The notes below the pieces were generated by a model, which searched no databases, was not told where the DNA came from, and saw only the letters and a program-made list of their open reading frames with translations. A stretch of 64,000 nt of DNA from Codonopsis lanceolata (lineage: Eukaryota; Streptophyta; Magnoliopsida; Asterales; Campanulaceae), in NCBI GenBank assembly GCA_013146195.2, contig CM028378.1, positions 78,087,254 through 78,151,253 on the forward strand. The letters run 5' to 3'. The position numbers and the translations under genes were made by a program. Each line of letters begins with the position of its first letter. Within the stretch, counting starts at the first letter, position 1. Of this stretch, positions 56,227-64,000 are shown in pieces.

Positions 56227-56789
56227 ATTTTTTTAGATATTAATTAAATGTGTAATTGAATATGTAATTAGTATTAAAAAAATGTTTGTATTTAAATAAA
56301 TGTTTCATTATTGACATTCAAAAGTGCCACCCAATTATCAACAATTAGTTTTTACACAATTATTTTTATTAAATAATTTATTTTAAACACAAACAAATTG
56401 TATGTGTTATTAGTTGCAATGTTCTCAAACCCTGTATCATTTCGGGCACATCCTGCGATTTTCCTGGTAGTAGCAAGCTACTACCCCTTTCCGGTTTTTT
56501 TAAAAAAGTATTTAGTGGTTATATTACCAACATAATGGTTAAGCCTCTTTAGTTTTTGCACAATCGTTTCAGTACTCCAAATCTCCATTGACGCTCTAAC
56601 CCTTGACTTCAAGTTCAAACCTTGAAATAGAATCAATTAAAGAACAAGAGAGTGTGATAAGAATTTAGGAAAGCGTTTTCTCTTTCCGGTTCTCCAATTT
56701 CAATGGCAATTAGTTTCCCAACTCTACTAACTTGACTCTTTTTATACTGATTTTGATTTCTTTGTCGGGCACACAACCTGTTCGACAAA
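56227..56789. other. AT-rich stretch upstream of mTERF pseudogene
   Basis: No gene recognised. By position it may contain the old promoter of the mTERF copy. Confidence 0.4.
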
Positions 56790-57591
56790 ATGATTATGTG
56801 TAGATTCCGAACCATTGTCAAATGCCACCCATCTTATCTCAACAATCCAAATTTCATTCTCCGGTTATTCTCTTCTACTTGTCAAACCCAATCAAACCGC
56901 ACCATTTTTACAGCTGATCACTTGCTAAACAAGCACCAATTTTCTCAAGAAACTGTTTCCAAAGTTTCTTCAGTGTTACCTTAACTTAAAGACCCTGAAA
57001 AAGCTGATTATGTACTATCATTCTTGAAAGAGAGCGGCTTCTCAAAGACCCAACTCGAACAAGTTGTTGAAAGCAAGCCCAAAGTTTTGTGTTCAGAACT
57101 TGAAAGAACCATTAAGCCTACAATCAAGATTTTTCAAGACTCTGGTTTCTCTCGACCTGAGGTTGCAGAATACATTTCAGCTTACCCACGGATTTTAAGA
57201 TGTAATACGAATCAGCTTAGGCGATCACTTTTGGAGTTGCATAAAGTTTTAGGTTCCAATTTAAGTTTTTCTGATCTCCGCCAATATAGGCAGTTCATAT
57301 ATCGTAATTCGGAGAAAACTTTGCTGCCGAATGTAGAGTTTTTGCAAAGCTGTGGAATCAGCTCGTCACAGGTGAAGTCGGCATTGAGGATGCCTCTTAT
57401 GTGTTTAAAACCTGAAACTTCAAGCAAGTTGCAAAGAGGATGGATGAGATGGGTGTTGGTGGGGAATCCAAGATGTTTGTCTATGTTTTGATCACTGTTA
57501 GTCGCATGACAACTGAGAATTGGGAATCCAAATTGGATCTCTTTCCGAGTATAGGGTTTTCGGAAGATGTTTGTCTATGTGTTGAAGCATG
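56790..57591 (+). pseudogene. mTERF-family pseudogene
   Basis: The plus frame opens at 56790 with a basic, serine-rich N-terminus (LRLFSSTCQTQSN) that looks like an organelle-targeting peptide, then HLLNKHQFSQETVSKVSSVL. A TAA at 56982 interrupts, and the same frame resumes with ADYVLSFLKESGFSKTQLE, KPKVLCSELERTIKPTIKI, SGFSRPEVAEYIS and NVEFLQSCGISSSQVKSAL. These are tandem mTERF helical repeats (GFS/PR-VL pattern) that bind nucleic acid in mitochondria or plastids. A frameshift near 57416 moves the rest (MDEMGVGGESKMFVYV, TENWESKLDLF, IGFSEDV) to another frame, which stops at 57591. The C-terminal repeats are missing. It is intronless like most plant mTERFs, which occur in tandem families and often leave such pseudogenes. 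Confidence 0.85.
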
Positions 57592-58629
57592 AATTAACCA
57601 TTGTGAGCTAGCTGACTAATTGGTGTATATGCCATGGATCAAATGCACAACAAAGCATATTCTAGAAGTGACTGTTTGGAATAAGATCTTAATCATTGAC
57701 CCAGAGAATGACTCCAGGTATTTAAATTTCTTCGTGAATGAGTAGTAAGTTCAAATAGCTTTCTGTAAAATGCTTCTTGTACTCTCAGATGTTGGATTTC
57801 GATTACCTTAAATTCCTTTCTATGGACGACAAGATTTTCTTTTATTTTTTGCTCGCTTTAATTTTCCTGCTATAGGGGTTCCTTTCTTCTGTTTAGCTTA
57901 GTTGATCGGCATTCAGTGTCTTGGCAAACTACTTGATCTTTTGGTTTCTCTTTAATACAAATGATAGATACCAAAATTTTATGCTTTTTAAAATAGAATG
58001 GAAGATGGTTGGAAGTTGTTGGTGATAGCCTTGCGGTTCTGATTGTGTTATAACCAATAGTTTACAAACAATAATGCTAAAAAATGTATTCCAAGGAATA
58101 TAAAGATTGATAACTTCTTAGTGCAAGTATATTTACTTTCTAGGTTCTGTTTGTTTCACAGAAAATGTTTTTCATGAGTTTGGTGAAAATATACACAAAA
58201 ATTGAGGTACATTTACTAGAAAACAACTTAGATGCCCTCTCCTCCGAAGCCATTTTCCCGGAACAGAGGAGTGATGTTTTAAACACCAACGGCAATGAAT
58301 CAGTTTGAATACTCTCTCCCCAGTCTTCGTTAAATGATAATGTTCTCTCTCTCTCTCTCTGTCTCCCCCTCCCCCTCTCCCTCTCTCCATCTCAAGTTGC
58401 GACGGACATAATACCTCTCCTTGGTCCTCACTCTGATTAGAGTAGTACCACTCTTACAAGTCTGGGAAACTTGTTATTCTTGCGAATCAGTATTTTCAAC
58501 ATTGAATTCTCTACAATCTTTTCTTTCGTTTGTATAACTATAACCATTTTTATGTATAAAAACATTACTTAATTAAAATGGGTTATTTGCCAAAAAAAAT
58601 GATCCTGAGTAATTGTATATTAACTGTGG
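57592..58629. other. Gene-less stretch
   Basis: AT-rich, with a CT microsatellite at about 58338-58392. The minus frame over it only translates that repeat. No gene. Confidence 0.5.
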
Positions 58630-58770
58630 AGCATTTCAGAAAGAATGTGATTATGGAAAACAGAGCTAAGAGAAAATGTATTGGTGTGGCTGTGGGAAGG
58701 AACTCTACAAAACCATAAATGGTTATTAAGTCCTTTGACAAAGAATCTTCGATCAGATTGAAGGACTGAT
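58630..58770. repeat. Dispersed repeat, copy 2 (mate at 4095-4211)
   Basis: Shares ACAAAACCATAAATGGTTAT and flanks with 4095-4211. It lies immediately left of the LINE 3' end, so it is probably the LINE target DNA. Confidence 0.5.
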
Positions 58771-58854
58771 AAGGGATTTTTTTTTTGATAAGTATTGCAT
58801 TGAACTATAGCACCAAAAAAGAGGCGCAACCTTTGTACACTAGAAGTATACACA

Positions 58855-59513
58855 TTAATCGAATGAAAGGCTATTAACAAAATCTACAAAAGAATATCTA
58901 GTAGATAAAGTTTCCGTCGGCTCGAAACACCAAAAGAATAGAGTGCGAAGCAAAGTGTCTTTTAGCTGCAGGATGGAACCTTCCTCATTCTCAAAAGCCC
59001 TTTTGTTTCTTTCCCCCCAAAGGATCCAAACAACAGCAAACGGAATAGTCTCCCAAAAAGTATTTCTCTTTTTTCTTTTATATAAAGACCAACTCAGCAG
59101 CTCCTCTCTAAAAGATCCAGGCATCACCCATGAAATTTTAAGCATCCCCAAAATAAAATTCCACAATTCTCTAGCCAGTGGACAGCGAATCAGCAAATGG
59201 TTTACACTTTCTTCATCGTTTTGCATATGAAGCATCTGTTAACATAGATCTTGTTTCTACGCCGCAGATTATCCCCTGTAAGTATAGCTTCATTACCTGC
59301 CTCCCAAGCAAAGATGGCGACTCGACTTGGAGCTCTAGTCTTCCAAATAGACTTCCAGGGAAAAGAAATGTAATTAAACCGAAGCAGCTTAACGTAGAAG
59401 GACTTGACAGTAAACTTTCCACTCCTCGAACCGTCCCGTCTCACCTTGTCCTCTCGGCTTCCCCCTACCTGAACAACATGGATCTTTTCGATGAAGCGCA
59501 TGAAAGAATCCAT
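58855..59513 (-). pseudogene. LINE zf-RVT and C-terminal region
   Basis: Minus frames read FTVKSFYVKLL, WKSIWKTRAPSRVAIFAWEAG, RCFICK and then ESVNHLLIRCPLARELWNFIL and ETIPFAVVWILWGERNKRAFE. This is the zf-RVT (zinc-binding in reverse transcriptase) domain and the usual C-terminal W-W-ERN segment of plant LINE ORF2. A frameshift near 59210 splits it. It lies between the reverse transcriptase and the 3' tail. Confidence 0.85.
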
Positions 59514-59808
59514 TTCCTAGTCTTGAAAGTTGCGTCTAAAAATCGGATTCCACACCGGTCTACCCTCTTCCATCTGAACTGACCAAACAATCTTTCTCCC
59601 TTGACAAGATGAATAGATCAGGAAAATTCCTCCAGAGTTCCTTCTCTCCACACGACTTATCTGTCCAAAAGCGCACCGAGGAACCATCACCAATCTCAAA
59701 AGAGATATTCCTCACAAAAGCATTCCAACCTCTGCAAATACCTCTCCACACGCCCACTCCATATGGACTGTCAATGACCTTAGGGAACCGCTTATGATCA
59801 CCTACCCC

Positions 59809-62790
59809 TTACTTATTAAGCACCACTTTCCTCCAAAAACCATTCCTCTCAGATAGGAACCTCCATAACCATTTACCTAGAAGGGCCGAATTAAATACCT
59901 TCAATCTCTTGATACCTAACCCACCCTCCCTCAAGTTGGAACAAACCTTATCCCACCTAACCAGATGATACTTGTGCTCCTCCACAAGACCTTCCCAAAG
60001 GAAATCTCTTTCCAATCTTTCTAAACGGTTACGAATAGAGGACGACATCACAAAAAGAGACATGAAATAAGTAGGCATGCTTGACAAAGTGTTTTTAATA
60101 AGAGTCAAACGTCCCCCTTTTGATAATAGTTGCTTCTTCCAACCTGATAATTGTTGTTCAAATCTCTCGATCACCGGATTCCACAAAGCTTTACTCTTAT
60201 AAGGAGCTCGTAAGGGCAAACCAAGATACGACGAAGGAAGACTAGAAACTTTGCAGCCAAAGAAAGAAGTTAGAGGAATCACATCAACTACCTCTTCAAC
60301 CGGCAAGATTTCACTTTTGGCAATGTTGATCCGAAGACCCGACACCATCTCGAAAAATAGAAGTACTTGTGGGTCCCAATGGCCACAATAATAAGCTAGA
60401 AGGGGGGGGGTTGAATAGCTTATTAAACACTTAAAACTTTTAAGTAAATTCTTTGAAGGATACTTGCAATCTATTGAAGAGAATGAAGTAGCGGAAGACC
60501 TTCAAGATAGTTGTTCAGTGCCGATAAGGACTACCTAGACCTTTTACAAGATACTTAAGTTACTTAAATGGATAAAGATAATCAAAGTAATGACTAGATC
60601 AAATGACAAACAAGCAGATAAGAAATAACACAAGTATTTTGGGATGGTTCACACTATAAAGAGTGCTACGTCCACCACCAAGGCAGTCAACCTTGGATTT
60701 AAATAGTGCATTATGTTTTCCACTTAGATCAATTACAAAGAATATCCCTAATGGATCGTGTACAAAATATTGACTTGTGTTTGGGGTCTATGGAATTAAA
60801 TATCGGTAAATACAAGATATTTAATTCGTGCGGAAGTATAGTAAATGAATGTAAACAACAAGAAGTAAAAACAATAAGTGTTGATGAGTAGCTTCTTGTT
60901 GTTGGCGTGAACTTCTAGATGTTGAGGATCTCTTGATTACAGTGTAAGACTAGGAGTTATGAAGTTTGAGCAACCCTTTAAGTGTTCGATTGATTACATG
61001 CGGTTGCTTGTTTTCCAGTCTTGATGGCGGCATTTATAGCGGGTGCACTTCAAAAGATCCGTTGGAGAAGGCGAATACTTCAACAACCCTTTTCAACAAT
61101 GCATTAAATGCAGGGGTCGATCAAAAGATTTTTCGTCTTTCACGTATATCTAGAGCGAGAGAATGATTTCGAGATCTTCAAGGTGGGCGATTTAGGTGTC
61201 AGATCTAAGAGTTGTTGCAGAAAGTAGGAGGCGATGCCTTTTCTGCTTTCACTATTCGGGGCGAAAAGTCTTCTGCTTTTAGGAAAGTTGCTTTCGGCGG
61301 CTTGATATGTCGGGGAATGTCTTGGATTAATTCAAATAATGATTAGGATAAGTTTGAATTAATCCAATGAGTCGACTACGGATAGGACACGTCATAGAGA
61401 TCGGGTGGACACGAGGTCTACCGTTTGTGGGCTTTAAGCAGGTCTTCCGATAAAGCTAGTGGAGAGGTCTTCTGCTGAACCTGTAAAGTCCTACAAAAAA
61501 ACTATACAAGGCAAAGTTCTATACACAGTTGCCACGCTAATCGATCACAGCGGCCGATTAGCCAATATAAAACTAGATGTAATGAACTGAACAGATATAA
61601 ATCTAACATAAGAATCAACAGTACTAAACGGAGATATCCTAACTGTGAATAATCTGCACCACAGAGGACCAAAGTATCATCTGCAAACAAAAGATGTGAC
61701 ACTAACAATTCTACACCATCCGCACGACCCATCCTGAACCCACCGATAAAACCACCTACAACAGCTCTATCCATGAGCCTACTCAACACCTCCATAATGA
61801 TGGTAGAAAGAAAAGGAGAAAGAGGATCTCCTTGTCTGAAACCCCTCGAGCTATCAAAAAATCCAATGTGCTCACCGTTCACCAAAACTGAAAAGCGAAC
61901 AGTAAATAAACAGAACTCCATCCATCTCCTCCACTTAGCACCAAACCCCATCCTCTAGTAAATAAAGTAAGAAGTCCCAATTTACATGATCGTACGCCTT
62001 TTTGATATCCAACTTGCACAATAATCTTGGAATACCATGGCACAATCTAGCATCCATTGCCTCGTTAGCAATAAAAGACCGCGTCAATAATCTGACGCTC
62101 CCCACAAAAGCATGTTGGGATTCAGATATAACTTTATCAATGATCTTCCTCAAGCGTAAAGAAAGAACTTTGGCTAAAAGCTTGTAAATGCTTCCAATAG
62201 GCTAATGGGCCTAAAATCTTTCAACTCACTAGCTCCACATTTTTTTCGGAATCAAGGCAATGAAAGTAGCATTGAGACTCTTTTCAAAACCCATGCTGGT
62301 GTGAAAAAATTGAAACATCTTCCTTGGCCACCTCCCAACAGACTTTGAAAAAGGCTAACGACAAACCGTCCGGGCCTGGAGCTTTGTCTCCCCTAAAAGT
62401 GTTAAGAGCAACCACCACCTCATTTTCAGAGAAAGATTGCTCTAGAGCTGACCTATCCACCTCATCAAGAGAATTGAATTGCACACCATCCAGCTTTGGA
62501 CGATAATGACTACCATTTGAATACAGCTGCTTGTAAAAATCCACAGTACCCTTCTTAATTTCTTCTTTATCTTCCAGAAGTCTGCCCCCAATCAAGACAC
62601 TACGAATTTGATTTCCGGCCTTATGAATATTGGCCATTCTGTGGAAAATTTTTGTATTTTTATCCCCTTCCTTCAACCACTGTATTCTGGATTTCTGCTT
62701 CCAACAGATTTCCTCGCTAAGAAACATCTGCTCCTGCTCTTTCTTGACCACTACCATCTGTTCCTCCTCCCCTGCAGACAGAACTCCCAT
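59809..62790 (-). pseudogene. LINE ORF2 reverse transcriptase, split by solo LTR
   Basis: In minus sense: NKIQWLKEGDKNT-like IQWLKEGDKNTKIFHRMAN, FRGDKAPGPDGLSLAFFK (62430-62350), a decayed patch, then ISESQHAFV, CKLDIKKAYDHVNWDFL, SSRGFRQGDPLSPFL and LLFADDTLVLCGADYS with an intact FADD catalytic box (about 61690). The frame is cut at 61621 by the copia solo LTR. It resumes at 60367 with FFEMVSGLRINIAKSE, SYLGLPLRAPYKSKALW, LSKGGRLTLIKNTLSS and GGLGIKRLKVFNSALLGKW. The two halves are in the same frame when the insert and one GTACT are left out. Other frameshifts near 62300 and 61950 pre-date or accompany decay. Confidence 0.9.
60368..61620 (-). mobile_element. Copia solo LTR inside the LINE
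   Basis: 1253 bp, TGTGGGTCCC...GAATCAACA on the plus strand, flanked by GTACT on both sides (60363-60367 and 61621-61625). It is homologous over its length to the 5' LTR at 14174-15391, so of the same copia family and the same minus orientation. No internal sequence remains. A G-run of about ten lies near 60402. Confidence 0.93.
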
Positions 62791-62846
62791 TACTGCCCTT
62801 AACTCTAGTCTTTCCAGCTCTTCTACAGCTTTTTGAATTATGAATT

Positions 62847-63721
62847 CTATCTTCCCAAAAACCTCCCTATTCCAAAAATAATATCTGCCTTCAAGAGTTT
62901 AAGTTTTTTGGCCAGAATGTGACCAGGATTTCCATATACTTCATAGGATTGCCACTTTAATCTGACCCATTCCACAAACCCTGGCTCCTTGAGCCACATA
63001 TTCTCAAACCTGAATAGACACTTTCCTATGCATAATCCCCCACATTCGAGAAGTAATGGGACATGATCTGATATAACTCTTGGACGACAAAACTGAGAGG
63101 TGCCACTGAAACTATCCTCCCAATCCGAGGAAGTAAGAAATCTATCAATTATGGAATACTGATTATTAGAACCTTTTTTGAACCAAGTATATTCACCCCC
63201 TGTTAGATTCAGATCTACTAAACCCATCTCATTGATGAAATCATTGAACTCCTCCATAGCCTAAGAAAAACCCCTTGCCCCTGAACATTCTTGTTGAAAA
63301 CGGACAGCATTAAAATCCCCACCTACACACCAAGGAACATTCCATCTATTATTCGCCCTTTTTAATTCCTCCCACGTATTTGAACGAGCAGAATCTGAAC
63401 ATGGACCATACACCCCCGAAAAAAGCCATTCTAGGTTACTGTCCACCGTTTTCATCAAACAACAGATTGAGAAAGACCCTTTCTCTACTGCCAATTTCGA
63501 AATCACCCTCCTATCCCACATCAAAAGAATGCCTCCAGCTGACCCTACAGCCCCTAAAAAAGTCCAATCAAACCAATCACCTTCCTGTCCACCGATTCCA
63601 TTTTTGTTTCTTGTAAGCATACTACATGAGGTTTCCATCTTCTCAAATTAGCACTAATTATCTTCCTCTTTCTTTCATTATTTAGACCCCAAACATTCCA
63701 AGAAATAATTTTGAGATACAT
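62847..63721 (-). pseudogene. LINE ORF2 endonuclease domain
   Basis: ORF2 starts with an ATG at 63721 reading MYLKIISWNVWGLNNERKR (the N of SWNV is a catalytic residue of the EEP endonuclease) and KPHVVCLQETK (catalytic E). A frame change near 63610 leads to SAGGILLMWD, VYGPCSD and PWCVGGDFNAV (catalytic D-x-N). A TAG at 63261 precedes GEYTWFKKGS, IDRFLTSSDW and ISDHVPLLLECGG (catalytic SDH). It would nick target DNA to prime reverse transcription. It is dead here through the stop and frameshifts. Confidence 0.88.
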
Positions 63722-63730
63722 GAGAAAATT

Positions 63731-64000
63731 TTACTTTGAGACTCTGCGCTTCCTCCCCTTCCCATTATTAGCCCCTGCCTGGTCGAAATTAAAGCTGCAG
63801 CAAAGTTGTTTAAGCTCTCTCTTTCCCCTAGCCCTAGAGTATGTCCCTTTACTGTTGTTGTAGACCTCTGAAGACTTCCGATTCTTTTCTATGTCCAGCA
63901 TTGAGTCCATGACTTTATCCTCAAACCCTGCCCAGGAAACACCCAAAAAATTTCCAAAACCTTTGGCCCTCCTTTTCACCCAAATCGAGATGTCTTTCTC
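63731..64000 (-). pseudogene. LINE ORF1 C-terminus
   Basis: A minus frame runs in from the window edge and ends RGKRELKQLCCSFNFDQAG...RKRRVSK with a TAA at about 63731. The ORF2 ATG follows four codons later in the same frame. The basic tail with KREL-x2-L is what I expect at the end of plant L1 ORF1 proteins, which bind RNA. The zinc knuckle and DUF4283-type part would lie beyond 64000. Confidence 0.55.

Larger units (their letters stand above)
58777..64000 (-). mobile_element. L1-type LINE, 3' part (runs off window)
   Basis: Minus-strand order is ORF1 end, endonuclease, reverse transcriptase, zf-RVT, 3' UTR, poly(A). The tail is T10 on the plus strand (58777-58786), preceded in element sense by ATACTTATC, a common 3' end of plant L1 elements. 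The 5' end and the TSD mate lie beyond 64000. A copia solo LTR (60368-61620) is inserted in the reverse transcriptase. ORF2 has several frameshifts and one clear stop, so this copy is inactive. Confidence 0.9.

Overview
This window reads as nuclear DNA of a flowering plant, almost certainly a eudicot. It is AT-rich and intron-bearing, and it carries plant-specific gene families (mTERF, a PMT-type methyltransferase, a large plant RING-E3-like protein) buried in nested plant transposons. One scaffold gap of 100 N lies at 23335-23434. I find no intact protein-coding host gene. Every host-gene signal is a fragment or a pseudogene.

Layout. 1-8.9 kb: fragmentary host genes and small repeats. These are a gypsy protease scrap, two exons of a CtpA-like protease facing two PMT-methyltransferase exons, a RING-E3-like gene (exons 5433-7292) with one exon duplicated 3 kb upstream (2357-2475), and a TRIM solo LTR. 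9.0-10 kb: a CACTA end made of palindromic ACAACGTT repeats. 10.2-15.4 kb: a decayed minus-strand copia element with its 5' LTR. 15.4-18.9 kb: an old LTR-like region holding a complete TRIM and a 193-bp Mutator-type MITE. 18.9-20.8 kb: an endogenous pararetrovirus (Caulimoviridae) fragment. 20.8-23 kb: a long hairpin and an internally deleted copia element. 23.4-26.1 kb: gypsy gag remnant and a possible LTR. 26.6-27.5 kb: a Mutator-like element with long inverted arms.

28.07-56.22 kb is one three-tier nest with target-site duplications (TSDs) at every level. An outer gypsy element (TSD TAAAT) is interrupted in gag by a non-coding giant-LTR element (TSD CTACA; LTRs about 5.05 and 5.58 kb; own internal region about 1.64 kb). 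That element in turn holds a minus-strand Athila-like gypsy element (TSD GTTGC), a solo LTR (TSD GTTAC) and a SINE-like insertion (14-bp TSD).

56.8-57.6 kb is an mTERF pseudogene. 58.8-64 kb is the 3' part of an L1-type LINE on the minus strand, whose reverse transcriptase is split by a copia solo LTR (TSD GTACT).

The strongest candidates for something undescribed are these: the giant-LTR non-coding element; a family of ACCTTGCG-NN-CGCAAGGT hairpins that sits beside a TATA box both in the Athila LTR and upstream of its third (env-like) reading frame, suggesting an internal promoter; and a SINE-like insert with repeated tRNA-like modules. All family names come from motif reading by eye. Nothing was searched against a database.
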